A DNA stretch of 64,000 bases from Muriicola jejuensis (GCF_010671595.1 NZ_JAABOP010000002.1:310001-374000), one strand, 5' to 3'. Positions 9,299 to 18,840 are shown, numbered from the stretch's first letter. Translations and numbers: made by a program. The notes: generated from the sequence alone by a model not told the origin.

Positions 9299-10201
9299 TT
9301 AATTGCTCTGGTTCTTGGTCAGGTTGAGGAATTGTTCTTCCAGGCTCTCCCTCCGCATGACCAGGTGAGTGAGTACAATCCCCTTTTTAAAGAGAAATTC
9401 ATTGAGTTCCCCGGGGTCCATCTTTTCTCTCAGGACCACGGTGACCATCCCCAGTTCCTCTTCAATCTTGTCAAATCGGTCATCCTTCTCCAACAGGTTC
9501 ACCAGGGCGGAGGGATCCTTGCATTTTAATTCGAGGTAGCCTTGACTGGCCATCATATTGTCTACCCGGCCTGAGTAGAGTTTTTCCCCCTTCCTCAGGA
9601 TCACCACATGGGTACAGACCTTTTCCACCTCATCCAGGAGGTGGGAAGCCAATAGGATCGTGGTTCCCTGAGAGGCGATCTTTTTTATGATCTGACGGAT
9701 CTGGTGGATTCCCTGGGGATCGAGACCGTTCGTCGGCTCGTCCAGGATCAGGATCTCCGGATCGTTCAGCAGGGCGGAGGCAATGGCCAGCCGCTGCTTC
9801 ATCCCCAGGGAATAGGTACGGAATTTGCTGTCCTTCCTTTCCCAGAGGCCTACCAGTTTAAGGGTATCTTCTATCCGGTCTTCTGTCACTTCCTTGATCT
9901 TGCACACCAGTTTCAGGTTCTGAATGGCCGACATATAGGGGTAGAAATTGGGCCTTTCGATGATGGCTCCTACCTTTTTAAGGGCTTCGTGGGTGGTGGC
10001 CCGCCCGTCGAACCAGGTAAAGGAACCACTGCTGCGGTTTACCACGTTCAGAACGATCCCCAGGGTAGTGGATTTACCACTGCCGTTGGGACCCAGGATC
10101 CCGTAGACATTCCCCTTTTCGATGGTAAAGGACAGGTCTTTGACGGCGGTAAGGTATCCGAATTTTTTGGTCAGGTTGGAGACCGTGAGAATCGTTTCCA
10201 A
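9299..10201 (-). CDS. ABC transporter ATP-binding protein
   Basis: 300-residue cytoplasmic ATPase of the CcmA/DrrA-like group. Walker A GPNGSGKSTT is near residue 38, the signature YSLGMKQRLAIA near 130 and Walker B LILDEPTNGLDPQG near 150; the switch His follows in LLASHLLDEVEKV. The last 80 residues form the extra C-terminal domain common in this subfamily. It is the first gene of a pair with the permease downstream. Upstream is an 85-base divergent intergenic region shared with the plus-strand gene at 10287. Confidence 0.95.
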   Translation of the reverse strand: METILTVSNLTKKFGYLTAVKDLSFTIEKGNVYGILGPNGSGKSTTLGIVLNVVNRSSGSFTWFDGRATTHEALKKVGAIIERPNFYPYMSAIQNLKLVCKIKEVTEDRIEDTLKLVGLWERKDSKFRTYSLGMKQRLAIASALLNDPEILILDEPTNGLDPQGIHQIRQIIKKIASQGTTILLASHLLDEVEKVCTHVVILRKGEKLYSGRVDNMMASQGYLELKCKDPSALVNLLEKDDRFDKIEEELGMVTVVLREKMDPGELNEFLFKKGIVLTHLVMRRESLEEQFLNLTKNQSN

Positions 10202-10286
10202 AAAGTACGCTATTTAGGCAGTTTATAGTAACTTGACGAGAAAATACGCGTTTTGTTACAAAATGGGTAGAAATTGATACGATAAG

Positions 10287-11372
10287 ATGGGCCAGGAAAA
10301 ACTAATGTCCAGGAAAAAACCTTCGTTTCCCGTCAGCAGGAAACTGGAAACGTTCCTGGATCAGTACAACCGCAAGACCGAGATCCCCATACTCTATGAG
10401 GACCTGCTTCGCTTCGCCGGTTCCATTGTGGTCTATGACGACGATGGGAATGACACCTTATGGGTAAGGGTGTATTACACAGATGCAGAACGCAATGAGA
10501 TCGACCTGAATCTGAAAAAGGTGTATTCCATCCTACATTCCGACGGTACCGACCGGATCTTTCAGTACCTGAATGTCGATGCGGTGGACTATTGTACCTT
10601 TGGGAATTCCAAACCCTTCCGCATCAGGATCAGGAACATCCTCAATGACAACTTCATCTATTTTTACGTCAAAAGAGCCGATGCTTCCCGTATCTATGGC
10701 CTGGAACTGGAGCACATGCTATCGCCATACAACCTCAACTATCTGGTGTACAAGGACACCTTGATCGAAGAGCATATTTCCGGGATCCCCGGAGACATAT
10801 TTATCAATAAGATGTTGCCCAACTGCACGGATACCCAGAAATCCCAGCTGGCCAAGGAGTTCGTCAAATTCAATGAAAGGTGCATGATACAGCTCCTCGG
10901 GGACATGCGTTCCTATAATTATGTGATCATTCCGATCCACGATTTTGACCATGTGGTCTTCCGCATCCGTGCCATCGATTTTGACCAGCAATGCTACGAA
11001 GGCAAACTCAAGGTCTACCGCCCCCAATTCTTCAAGGAGAACCAGAAGATGGTAGCCCTGGTCCAATCGAAATTGCTCAGCGACTCGGTGGAACAGTACA
11101 AGGTAGAAGAGCGTTCCATCATCGCCAAAAGGATCATCAGCGCCAACAAGCGGATCAAGAGGCTGATCAATGCCGCCAAGGCAGACAAGATCTCCAGCCC
11201 CGAGAACGTGGAACGGTTGAAGATGGAGATCTTCGCCTTTACCAAGGACATCGAATTCAAAAAGTGTCGGAATATGGGCCAGATCCTGAATCTTACCCTG
11301 GATTTTGTCAGAAGGAATTACGAGAATGTGAGTATGCGGCAGATCATAGAAAAGAAGATACAGGTAAAGTAA
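10287..11372 (+). CDS. Uncharacterised protein with a protein-kinase-like signature
   Basis: 361 residues, soluble, no signal peptide. I do not recognise a named family. A lysine in YFYVKRAD (K129), a GDMRSYN segment (D206 and N211, the Asp-x4-Asn spacing of a kinase catalytic loop) and an IDFDQQ segment (D231, in the position of a DFG-type metal-binding Asp) occur in the order expected of a divergent protein-kinase-like fold. A glutamate-rich, hinge-like LIEEHISGIPGD lies before them. The last 110 residues are charged and helical. A second possible start is residue 7. The gene stands between the divergent ABC transporter and the convergent nucleoid-associated gene. The kinase relation is an inference from spacing only. 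Confidence 0.7.
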   Translation: MGQEKLMSRKKPSFPVSRKLETFLDQYNRKTEIPILYEDLLRFAGSIVVYDDDGNDTLWVRVYYTDAERNEIDLNLKKVYSILHSDGTDRIFQYLNVDAVDYCTFGNSKPFRIRIRNILNDNFIYFYVKRADASRIYGLELEHMLSPYNLNYLVYKDTLIEEHISGIPGDIFINKMLPNCTDTQKSQLAKEFVKFNERCMIQLLGDMRSYNYVIIPIHDFDHVVFRIRAIDFDQQCYEGKLKVYRPQFFKENQKMVALVQSKLLSDSVEQYKVEERSIIAKRIISANKRIKRLINAAKADKISSPENVERLKMEIFAFTKDIEFKKCRNMGQILNLTLDFVRRNYENVSMRQIIEKKIQVK

Positions 11373-11406
11373 TCCGTGTCCTTCAAACCTTAAAATCGAC
11401 CGGCTC

Positions 11407-12465
11407 TCAGCTTTTGGTCTCCTTGTTGAAATAGACCAGGTAGTAGTACATCTGTTTTTCCTCGTCCCAGCCCTTTTCCACGAAGCGTTCTGCAGATTCG
11501 GGATTTATGAAATCCAGGCGTATCTGCACATGGGTGTCGAGGTTGATCACATTCCGGATCTTTTTGCGAGTATCCGAGACGGCCTTGTTTGCAATAGGGA
11601 AGGAAGACACATCCTCTATGCTGTACTTGGGACCCCTTTCCACCTTGTAGTGCTTAAATTCGGGGATCAGTTCCGGATTGTCCATGACCTCGTTCAGGAA
11701 TCGGGTCTCTTCAAATGCGTCGTTCTTGGCGAAGTGGTTCACCGCCCTGTTCATAAAGAGCACTTCCTGTTGCTTATCCTCTGCCGGAAGGACCACGTCC
11801 TTGGCAAAATTCTGGCAGAATTTGAGGTAGTTTCTAGTGTAGAAGTTCTCATCCGGCAGGACCTTCACACCGAGGAAGTTTTCCAGCCAGTATTTGGCGT
11901 CGTACCGGTTGCTGTCCACGGAAAGTACCTTATACCCTTCTTCAGACATCACATTGAAGATCAGGCATCCCTTGTCTAATTTGTTGAGGTTCACTCCCTC
12001 TTCGAGCTTCATTTCCAGTCGGCCCGGCCTTTCTTCGAACTGAAGGAACTCCTGCTTGATCTCGCTTTTAAAGATCCCCAGGGCTTCTACCTTTTCCCCA
12101 TCCAGCTGTATATTGCTCAGTTTTACCACAAAGAGTTCCCCGTTCTTGATGTGGGGGTGGGCCGACTGATCGTACAGATGCCTGGCGATCGACCTCGACG
12201 CTTCCTGAAGGGATACAGGTTTCGTAAAAACGGCTTTGGCAGCCTTGTAGATCTCGTTGAATTCCATGTCGGCCTCATGGCCAAGGGTGTAGTAATTCTC
12301 CTCCTTCTCCCGGAAGGGTTTCAGGAAGAACTCCTTCAGAAGCCCTCTCGACTCGTCGTTGAGTTCCTGGGCTTTTTCCGATAGGAACAGGCCTTCGTTT
12401 CGGTGTTTATTTCCAATTCGGTGGAGAGATACCTCGTCTATCTGGGCATTGAACAGGTTGATCAT
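11407..12465 (-). CDS. Nucleoid-associated protein, NdpA/YejK-like
   Basis: 352 residues resembling the 37-kDa nucleoid-associated protein family (PF04245), DNA-binding proteins found with the chromosome. The start MINLFNAQIDEVSLHRIGNK and the phrases ILFNVMSEEG-like (CLIFNVMSEEGYKVL near 166) and YWLENFLGV near 190 fit the family. No signal peptide or membrane segment. It lies 61 bases after the pRiA4b-ORF3-like gene on the same strand, probably in one transcript, and converges on the kinase-like gene with 34 bases between stops. Confidence 0.85.
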   Translation of the reverse strand: MINLFNAQIDEVSLHRIGNKHRNEGLFLSEKAQELNDESRGLLKEFFLKPFREKEENYYTLGHEADMEFNEIYKAAKAVFTKPVSLQEASRSIARHLYDQSAHPHIKNGELFVVKLSNIQLDGEKVEALGIFKSEIKQEFLQFEERPGRLEMKLEEGVNLNKLDKGCLIFNVMSEEGYKVLSVDSNRYDAKYWLENFLGVKVLPDENFYTRNYLKFCQNFAKDVVLPAEDKQQEVLFMNRAVNHFAKNDAFEETRFLNEVMDNPELIPEFKHYKVERGPKYSIEDVSSFPIANKAVSDTRKKIRNVINLDTHVQIRLDFINPESAERFVEKGWDEEKQMYYYLVYFNKETKS

Positions 12466-12526
12466 AAATGCGTAGGGTAATTAGGTGTAATCAGGTAAAT
12501 ATTCGGGTTTTTAAAGGTCGATGGGA

Positions 12527-13021
12527 TCAGTTCCAATTCTCCTCGAAGTCAAGGTCGTCATACCGGTCGAACGTTTCGTCGAAGTCGAAATTCGGGTCGG
12601 CTTCAAAGGTCTTTTCCGGTGGCGTATCGGGAAGTTCCCCGAAACTGAAAAGGACATTCGGATACTGGTGGCCTTCCGTTTCCTCAACGATGTCTGCGAG
12701 CTCCACGAAGAAGGTCCACATACTGAGAAAATCGTAGATGTAGATCATCTTGGGGAACTCCCGGGTAAGGACATCTTCCAGGAAGGTCTCGTTCATAAGC
12801 GGAACTGATTCGTCTCCCTCCCCCATATCGAAAAGGGCGATCTCCTCCAGCTGATTCCAGTTCTCATCGCAGGTGTAGAACGAGGCCATCTCGTCCCCCA
12901 TAAAACCGAACGCCTGTGTAATGGCATTGTGGAAGTCCTCCATGGTGCATTCCGCCTCTATCTCGATATCTCTGAAGATATCCTCCTTGGCATCCAGAAT
13001 GATCCTGATCTTATAAATCAT
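12527..13021 (-). CDS. pRiA4b ORF3-like (IS1096 passenger-like) family protein
   Basis: 164 residues, very acidic, especially in the last 40 (repeated D, E and F). The N-terminus IYKIRIILDAKEDIFRDIEI and the following TMEDFHNAITQAFGF match the plasmid pRiA4b ORF-3 domain (PF07929), a fold of unknown role first seen near mobile elements but also common as a chromosomal gene in Bacteroidota. No transposase or repeat is nearby, so there is no sign of a mobile element here. Its neighbours are ctaA upstream (21 bases) and the nucleoid-associated gene downstream on the same strand. Confidence 0.8.
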   Translation of the reverse strand: MIYKIRIILDAKEDIFRDIEIEAECTMEDFHNAITQAFGFMGDEMASFYTCDENWNQLEEIALFDMGEGDESVPLMNETFLEDVLTREFPKMIYIYDFLSMWTFFVELADIVEETEGHQYPNVLFSFGELPDTPPEKTFEADPNFDFDETFDRYDDLDFEENWN

Positions 13022-13042
13022 ACTTCATTGTATTTCCAAAGT

Positions 13043-14089
13043 TCAAAGGTACGAAGTTTCCCTGGTTGTAGTTGGCTTCCGGGTCTCCAGTACCAAATAA
13101 AATTGAAGTCCGAACAGGAGGGCGGCCAGCACCAGATGGAGGGGCTGGGATCCGAAGGGGAAATCGAAATAATACATGGCGATCCCTGTAAGGATCTCGA
13201 TCCCAATGATCGCGAGAACACCTATGATCTTGCCATAGCCCAGTTTTTTTGCAAAGATCTGATAGGCGATCCACCCGTTGAGCAGGACTACGGCTATGGA
13301 GAGGGAACGATGGAAATAAAAGGAAACCCGCGGATCCGAGAGCCAAAGGTTTTTTGCGTTCTCCCCCAGTAGGTCGATCTGGCTGTCGATGAATTGCCTG
13401 ACCTGAGTACCCAACACAATCTGAACCATGGTAAGTCCGAGGGCTATCCAGAGCAGTCGGTGTATAGTTTTGTCATAGGGCCTGGGATCCCTCTTCTCCT
13501 TCGATCGCTCCAGCAGGTAGATGAGAAAGGCCACGATGATCAATGCCATGACCATATGCATGGTGATCCTTGCGGGTAAAAGAACAGAGTACACGACCGT
13601 TGCTCCCAGCCAGGCCTGGAAGACCATGCCAATGACCACCCCCCAGCTTAACAGGGTAATGCGTTTGTCCATCTTCCAGTACCCCAGGGAGGAAAAGGCC
13701 AGGAAAAGGGTGGCAAGTCCTGCCAGGGCCCCCAGGAGTCGGTTGATATATTCTATCCAGGTGTGGGTGGCGTTGAAGATGGCATAATCGTGCTTCTCAT
13801 AAGCCTGCCAGTTATCCTCTTCGTAATCCTTACCGGCCGTAAAATCGCGTTTTGCGACCCAGAGGGCCTCCTCCCTGATGATCACCTGTCCCTTTTCAAA
13901 GGACCTGCCGGGTTGCCAGAGCAACTCCGCTTCCTGTGTAGGGGGGATGTAATACCCAAAACATTTTGGCCAGTCCGGGCACCCCATCCCACTGCCCGTC
14001 ATCCGGACCACGGCGCCGGCTATGATCACCAGGTAGACCAGGATGAGGGAGGTTTTGGCCAGGGAACGATAGTACTTGCGCATAGTCAA
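13043..14089 (-). CDS. ctaA: Heme A synthase, COX15/CtaA family
   Basis: Membrane enzyme that oxidises the C8 methyl of heme O to make heme A for cytochrome oxidase. 348 residues with eight hydrophobic segments. The first loop carries the typical VRMTGSGMGCPDWPKCFG (residues about 28-45) and later helices carry the heme-ligand histidines (ATHTWIEYINRLLGAL near 110 and FHRSLSIAVVLLNG near 270). Upstream lies an isolated -7-like box but no matching -33 element. No ctaB or cox genes are in the window. Confidence 0.93.
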   Translation of the reverse strand: MTMRKYYRSLAKTSLILVYLVIIAGAVVRMTGSGMGCPDWPKCFGYYIPPTQEAELLWQPGRSFEKGQVIIREEALWVAKRDFTAGKDYEEDNWQAYEKHDYAIFNATHTWIEYINRLLGALAGLATLFLAFSSLGYWKMDKRITLLSWGVVIGMVFQAWLGATVVYSVLLPARITMHMVMALIIVAFLIYLLERSKEKRDPRPYDKTIHRLLWIALGLTMVQIVLGTQVRQFIDSQIDLLGENAKNLWLSDPRVSFYFHRSLSIAVVLLNGWIAYQIFAKKLGYGKIIGVLAIIGIEILTGIAMYYFDFPFGSQPLHLVLAALLFGLQFYLVLETRKPTTTRETSYL

Positions 14090-14190
14090 TCCTTCAAATA
14101 ATGAGATACAAAAATACTACTCTTTAAAGTCTTTTAGGCGCATTATTGCAGGAGAGCGGATAGATTGTAAAGATGCCGTATCACCGAAGC

Positions 14191-15612
14191 TTATGGCTCG
14201 ATACCTAGCTCTTTGGCCTTCTTCATCATAAATGCTCTGGCAGCCTCGTATTCATTGGGGATCTCCCCGTCCAGGATAGCTTCCTTGATCGCATCCTTGA
14301 TCTGGCCGATCTCTCTGGAGGGAGGCAGACCAAAGGTTTCCATGATCTCCTCCCCACTTACGGGTGGCTGGAAATTCCTTACGTGATCCCTGGCTTCCAC
14401 CTCTTCGATCTTTTCACGCACCTTTTTGAAATTGTTCAGGTATCGTTTCTTTTTCTTAGGGTTTTTGGTGGTAATATCAGCCTCACAGAGGGTCATCAGG
14501 TCTTCCACATGGTCACCGGCATCGAAAATGAGTCGGCGCACCGCAGAGTCGGTTACGAAGTCTTCCGCCAGCACAATCGGCCTGGAACTCATGAGGACCA
14601 TCTTCTGGACGAATTTCATCTTTTCATTCAGGGGCATACGGAGTCTTTTGAACAGTTTGTATACCATTTTGGCTCCGACGAATTCGTGCGCATGGAAGGT
14701 CCAACCCAGGTGTTTGTCATACCTCTTAGTCGGCGCCTTACCTATATCGTGTAACAGGGCAGCCCAGCGCAGCCAGAGGTCGTCCGTATGTCCGGCGATA
14801 TTGTCGACTACTTCGAGCGTGTGCCAGAAATTGTCCTTATGCCTTTGTCCCTCAACCTCTTCTATGCCCTGAAGAGCAACTAATTCCGGGAGAATGCGCT
14901 CCAACAGTCCGGTGAAATGCAAAAGCCCGAACCCTGTCGAAGGTTTGTCAGTCAGGAGGATCTTGTGGAGTTCCTCTACGATACGCTCTCCGGAAACGAT
15001 GCGGATCCTGTCGTTGTTCTCTCTGATGGCTTCCAGGGATTTACTTTCGATGGTAAAACCGAGCTGGGACGCGAACCGAATGGCGCGGAGCATTCTTAGG
15101 GGATCATCGGAATAGGTAACACCAGGCTCCAGGGGAGTCCTCAGGATCTTTTTGTCGAGGTCTTCCAGTCCGCCGAAAGGGTCCAGCAGGTCCCCGAAAT
15201 CCTTTTCGTTCAGGGATAAGGCCAGGGCGTTGATTGTAAAGTCGCGCCTTTTCTGATCGTCCTCCAGGGTGCCGTCCTCCACAATGGGGTTCCTGCTGTC
15301 ACGGTTATAACTTTCCTTCCTGGCTCCGACGAATTCGACTTCCTGTTCGCCTATTTTGAGCATGGCTGTACCGAAGTTCTTGAAAACGGTGACATCCGGT
15401 TGGCCGGGGGAGAGGGCGGCCACCTTTTTCGCCAGGGAAATCCCGCTGCCCACGGCAACGATATCGATATCCTTAGGTATGCCCCGGCCCAGGAGCAGGT
15501 CGCGGACAAATCCCCCGATGACGTAGCAATCCACCGACAATTGCGCGGCTGCTCCGGCAATGGTTTGAAAGACTGGATCTTCAAGTTCCTTTTTGTAATT
15601 CATCTTCCTCAT
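14191..15612 (-). CDS. cca: CCA tRNA nucleotidyltransferase with HD domain
   Basis: 473-residue enzyme that adds or repairs the 3' CCA of tRNA. The class II nucleotidyltransferase head is clear: [21 protein letters not shown] (GG…RDLLL…DxD, about 33-53), then [11 protein letters not shown] near 133 and the [12 protein letters not shown] template-recognition region near 218. An HD-type domain follows ([10 protein letters not shown] near 288), and a tail domain. The start is 2 bases downstream of the sua5-like stop, so the gene is the last of a three-gene operon (glycosyltransferase, threonylcarbamoyl-AMP synthase, cca). The pairing of two tRNA-maturation enzymes is meaningful. Confidence 0.95.
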   Translation of the reverse strand: MRKMNYKKELEDPVFQTIAGAAAQLSVDCYVIGGFVRDLLLGRGIPKDIDIVAVGSGISLAKKVAALSPGQPDVTVFKNFGTAMLKIGEQEVEFVGARKESYNRDSRNPIVEDGTLEDDQKRRDFTINALALSLNEKDFGDLLDPFGGLEDLDKKILRTPLEPGVTYSDDPLRMLRAIRFASQLGFTIESKSLEAIRENNDRIRIVSGERIVEELHKILLTDKPSTGFGLLHFTGLLERILPELVALQGIEEVEGQRHKDNFWHTLEVVDNIAGHTDDLWLRWAALLHDIGKAPTKRYDKHLGWTFHAHEFVGAKMVYKLFKRLRMPLNEKMKFVQKMVLMSSRPIVLAEDFVTDSAVRRLIFDAGDHVEDLMTLCEADITTKNPKKKKRYLNNFKKVREKIEEVEARDHVRNFQPPVSGEEIMETFGLPPSREIGQIKDAIKEAILDGEIPNEYEAARAFMMKKAKELGIEP

Positions 15613-15614
15613 GC

Positions 15615-16190
15615 TTATTCCCGTATCACTTTTACGGTTCCGTCATTGCCCAGTTTGATGATTGAGGAGGGGGTGGCCTTCCGTGAATCGCGTTGCAAAT
15701 TTACCACATAGTCCACTCCTTTTAAAATTGCTTCCGGAATTTCCTCAAAGCTTTTAGGCACGGGCTTACCGAATAAGTTGGCACAAGTAGACACAACTGG
15801 TTTTTTAAAGGAGCCGATAAGGTAACGGCAGAACTTGTCCGTGGCGACCCTGATAGCGATGGTTTGATAGCCTGCGATCAGTCCGGGGGCAAGACCCCTG
15901 GGTCTATCATAAACCAGGGTGGTGGGTTTGGTAGCCAGGTCCATGATCTCCCAGGCCAGGTCAGGTACTTGCTGCACATAACGTTCCAGCATAGCGTCAT
16001 TTCCCACCAGGCAGACCATAGGCGTTCCTTCGGGTAGTCCTTTAAGGGCGCGGAGTTTCTTCACGGCCATTTCATCAGTGGCATCACAGCCGATCCCCCA
16101 GAGGGTATCCGAAGGATAGAGGATGAGTCCGCCTTTTCTGAGCACCTCCAAACAGGTCCCTATTTCAGCATTGAGGTCTTCCTGAGCCAT
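15615..16190 (-). CDS. L-threonylcarbamoyladenylate synthase (Sua5/YciO/YrdC family)
   Basis: 191 residues. The family makes threonylcarbamoyl-AMP for the t6A37 modification of ANN-decoding tRNAs. Seen: [13 protein letters not shown] near 21-33, the [16 protein letters not shown] loop near 90-105, and [13 protein letters not shown] near 140. The C-terminal Sua5 extension is absent, so this is the short TsaC/YciO-like form. Its ATG overlaps the stop of the upstream glycosyltransferase by one base (TAATG), which supports translation coupling, and cca follows after 2 bases. A YciO-like paralogue without a proven role remains possible. Confidence 0.9.
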   Translation of the reverse strand: MAQEDLNAEIGTCLEVLRKGGLILYPSDTLWGIGCDATDEMAVKKLRALKGLPEGTPMVCLVGNDAMLERYVQQVPDLAWEIMDLATKPTTLVYDRPRGLAPGLIAGYQTIAIRVATDKFCRYLIGSFKKPVVSTCANLFGKPVPKSFEEIPEAILKGVDYVVNLQRDSRKATPSSIIKLGNDGTVKVIRE

Positions 16191-17014
16191 TATTTCTCCA
16201 GTGTTTTTTGCAGGTTGAAATGTTTCACCAGATCACGCCACTGTAAGCTGTTGAGGTCTTTCCGGATATTCACGTGTTTGAGGGAAAACTTTTGAGATCC
16301 CATGATGGGGATGCCCTTTTTACCGCTGTTGGTAGCAGGCATGCACTCGGTCCCCTTCAGAAGGGACATGGCTTTGAACCAAAGGTCGTCTGCCTTAGGG
16401 GCCAGCTTTAGGAAGAGGTCTTCCCGGTCGAAACGGGAATCGAGGCTTCCGGGAGGATAGAGAACACCTTCGGCACCGATGGGCAGGACCCAGGCAGAAC
16501 CTGCCTGTCCGGGAAGGTCTGTGGGCCATTGTTCGTAGGGCAGGAAGTCGCCCTGGGCATCCGATCTAATCGTCCGTGTCTGGTTGGCAATTATCGTACC
16601 CGGATAACGTTCGGATTCCTCGTACAGTCGTTGGAGCCATTCGGGCCGGTACATCAGGTCATCGTCACAGGTAATGATCGGGTCTGAGGGAAAGGCTTTC
16701 AGGGTATGGATCAGTTTTTTATGGGAGCAGTGCAGGTGGGTGGTCCTGATCTCGAACACCTCGTTCTGCAGCTTTGTAAGACGGGGCGGGAGGAAGGGAA
16801 GGAGGGACTCATGGATCCAGAGAAGGATCTTTTTGGGGCTGACCTCCTGAGACAGGAGACTCCGAATGACTAGATCCACAACCCCCAGCCGGGGTTCGAT
16901 GGTCGTTAGCGACACCACAACAGGGATCACGGGTTTGTCACCCTGTCTATGCGCTGGAAGGAGTCGCAATCGGAAGGTGTGATACAGGGATGCAGGTATT
17001 TCTTTAAGCTTCAT
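16190..17014 (-). CDS. Glycosyltransferase, probable GT-A fold
   Basis: 274 residues, no signal peptide or membrane segment. The core PVVVSLTTIEPRLGVVDL near 30-47 and ITCDDDLMYRPEWLQRL near 114-130 are typical of a GT-A nucleotide-sugar binding domain with a DxD-type metal site (DDD). The family resembles small glycosyltransferases of cell-surface polysaccharide synthesis; donor and acceptor are unknown. First gene of the operon with the threonylcarbamoyl-AMP synthase and cca, and head-to-head with another glycosyltransferase at 17199. Confidence 0.8.
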   Translation of the reverse strand: MKLKEIPASLYHTFRLRLLPAHRQGDKPVIPVVVSLTTIEPRLGVVDLVIRSLLSQEVSPKKILLWIHESLLPFLPPRLTKLQNEVFEIRTTHLHCSHKKLIHTLKAFPSDPIITCDDDLMYRPEWLQRLYEESERYPGTIIANQTRTIRSDAQGDFLPYEQWPTDLPGQAGSAWVLPIGAEGVLYPPGSLDSRFDREDLFLKLAPKADDLWFKAMSLLKGTECMPATNSGKKGIPIMGSQKFSLKHVNIRKDLNSLQWRDLVKHFNLQKTLEK

Positions 17015-17186
17015 GAGAAACAGGCATCAGGTTGGCTCTGTAGTGCAAATTACAGCATACTGTCGTGAAGCGCCAAATTAAGTTCCCATAGGCAGGTATT
17101 CTTCCAAGAGTATTAGGCAGTATACCTTGTCCTGTATTTACCTCGGATAATTCGGCCCGGAGGAAGGGAATTTGGATAAAGTCTCC

Positions 17187-17194
17187 TATTTTTG
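17187..17194 (+). promoter_or_regulatory. Putative -7 box (TAnnTTTG) for the glycosyltransferase at 17199
   Basis: TATTTTTG matches the Bacteroidota -7 consensus exactly. It ends 4 bases before the ATG at 17199, so a transcript would be leaderless or nearly so. A TTG lies only 12 bases upstream, short of the usual 17-23, so the -33 half is unproven. It argues against the upstream TTG start at 17172. Confidence 0.5.
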
Positions 17195-17198
17195 TGCG

Positions 17199-18023
17199 AT
17201 GCAGCAGACAGAACCTAAGATCTCTATTGTCGTCAGCACCTATAATTCCGAAGCATGGCTGGAGAAAGTCCTGTGGGGTTTTGAGTATCAGACCTTCAAG
17301 GATTTTGAGGTCGTGATCGCGGATGACGGCTCGGGCCCGGCAACAAGGAAATTGCTGGACGAGATGAGTGCGGAGGTGTCTTACCCGATCATCCATGTCT
17401 GGCAGGAGGATGACGGTTTCCAGAAATCCCGCATCCTCAACAAGGCCATAGTAGCCTGTAACGCATCTTATATCGTTATGACAGATGGTGATTGTATCCC
17501 GAGAGAAGACTTTGTGGAGGTGCATTATATCAATAAGGAGCCCGGATATTTTATTTCCGGGGGGTATTACATGTTGCCTATGAACATTTCCAAGGCCATT
17601 ACCCGGGAGGATATTCAAAAGCAGAATTGCTTTAATATCCACTGGTTGAAGAATATGGGAATTCCCAAGACGTTCAAGAACAACAAACTCACTGCCAGGG
17701 GATTCATTTCCAAGTTCTTTAACGCCATCACACCCACCAACGCCAGCTGGAATGGGCATAATTCCTCAGGTTGGAAAAAGGACATCCTCAATGTCAATGG
17801 CTTTGACGAACGCATGCAGTACGGGGGGCAGGACCGGGAACTGGGGGAACGCCTGTTCAATTTCGGGATCAAGTCCAAACAGTTGCGATACAGTGCCGTA
17901 TGTGTGCACCTGGATCACAAACGCGGGTATAAAACACCGGAGTCGATTGAAAAGAATAAGGCGATACGAAAAGAAACCCGGAATGAAAAACGGGTCTGGA
18001 CGCACTACGGCATCAGCAAGTAA
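17199..18023 (+). CDS. Family 2 glycosyltransferase
   Basis: 274 residues from the ATG at 17199 (a TTG 27 bases upstream lies before the -7 box and is unlikely). GT2 catalytic domain: ISIVVSTYNSEAWLEK near the N-terminus, VIADDGSGPATRK near 42, and the MTDGDCIPREDF metal-binding site near 97. The C-terminal part (NGFDERMQYGGQDRELGERL near 200) is like the galactosyltransferase C-terminal domain that holds the acceptor-site Asp/Glu. Probably adds a sugar to lipopolysaccharide or capsule. Its 3' end overlaps the convergent WaaE-like gene by 19 bases. Confidence 0.88.
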   Translation: MQQTEPKISIVVSTYNSEAWLEKVLWGFEYQTFKDFEVVIADDGSGPATRKLLDEMSAEVSYPIIHVWQEDDGFQKSRILNKAIVACNASYIVMTDGDCIPREDFVEVHYINKEPGYFISGGYYMLPMNISKAITREDIQKQNCFNIHWLKNMGIPKTFKNNKLTARGFISKFFNAITPTNASWNGHNSSGWKKDILNVNGFDERMQYGGQDRELGERLFNFGIKSKQLRYSAVCVHLDHKRGYKTPESIEKNKAIRKETRNEKRVWTHYGISK

Positions 18024-18799
18024 TAGGCAAGGGCGTTCTTTCGCTCGAGGCGCTTTAATTCCCTGAATCGCTCCAGGACCCCAAGGGCATTGAGGTAACA
18101 GATGGTCACCCCTTTTTTTCCATCCAGGATCCCCAATCTGAGAATATAGTGGTTAAAGAATTTCCAGGCGGGTTTCAGGAAATAGTAAAAGTAATTAAAG
18201 CTTTTTTCCCTGTAGAAATCCTCCTTGGCCTTGAGTCGGCCGTAATTCAGCATCTTGGCCTTATAATCATCGTAATCCTTGTAGCAATAATGGATCAACT
18301 TTTCATTGAGGATTCCGGAACTCCCATCCACCTCAAGGGTCTCGTGAACGATCTTCTTATCCGTAAATTTTGCCTTGTCTTTCTGGAAGAGGCGGTAATT
18401 CTTGTCCGTTTGCCATCCGCTGTAGCGCAAAGGGGTCTTTTTAAACATGAATTTCCGGTAGAACCAGTAAGCAGCATGGGGAGAATCCGACTGCACTGTT
18501 TCCCGTATTTCAAGCCTCAACGCTTGCGGGATGATCTCATCTGCATCCACGAAAAGGATCCAGGGATGGGATGCCTGTGTAAGGGCAAAGGTCTTTTGTT
18601 GCGTGAAATTAGAGAAGGGGTGTTGGATGGCCTTTACCTTGGGATGTTCTTTCAGGAATTCATAGGTCCCGTCCGTACTGTATGAATCAACGACCACGAT
18701 CTCATCGGCAAAGGAGACTGAATCAATACAGTCCTGAATATACCCCATTTCATTATAGGTGATGATCAGTGCTGAGATCTTTTGATGGTCCTTTTTCAT
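18005..18799 (-). CDS. Family 2 glycosyltransferase, WaaE/KdtX-like
   Basis: 264 residues from the ATG at 18799; a longer reading to 18835 is less likely because a -7-like box sits at 18833-18840. The GT2 domain has ISALIITYNEMGYIQDCIDS, VVVDSYSTDGTYEF and ILFVDADEIIP (DxD-type site near 84), and the LRYSGWQTDKNYRLF and HETLEVDG phrases typical of LPS-core beta-1,4-glucosyltransferases of the WaaE/KdtX type. The C-terminal part is rich in aromatic and basic residues and may lie on the membrane. Cell-surface glycan work is likely; exact linkage unknown. Confidence 0.87.
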   Translation of the reverse strand: MKKDHQKISALIITYNEMGYIQDCIDSVSFADEIVVVDSYSTDGTYEFLKEHPKVKAIQHPFSNFTQQKTFALTQASHPWILFVDADEIIPQALRLEIRETVQSDSPHAAYWFYRKFMFKKTPLRYSGWQTDKNYRLFQKDKAKFTDKKIVHETLEVDGSSGILNEKLIHYCYKDYDDYKAKMLNYGRLKAKEDFYREKSFNYFYYFLKPAWKFFNHYILRLGILDGKKGVTICYLNALGVLERFRELKRLERKNALAYYLLMP

Positions 18800-18832
18800 C
18801 CTGATATTTGAATTTCGTCCGTAGATTTTGGC

Positions 18833-18840
18833 CAAAGTTA
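18833..18840 (-). promoter_or_regulatory. Putative -7 box for the WaaE-like gene
   Basis: On the minus strand the bases read TAACTTTG, an exact TAnnTTTG. The nearest TTG upstream is only 14 bases away, so the -33 part is weak. It supports the start at 18799. Confidence 0.4.

Noticed and set aside
12527-13021. The pRiA4b ORF3-like gene as a sign of a mobile element
   Set aside because: No transposase, repeat or composition shift nearby; the family is also a common chromosomal gene.
17004-17759. A 251-codon minus-strand frame over the glycosyltransferase at 17199
   Set aside because: Antisense to a clear GT2 domain; no signal or motif of its own.
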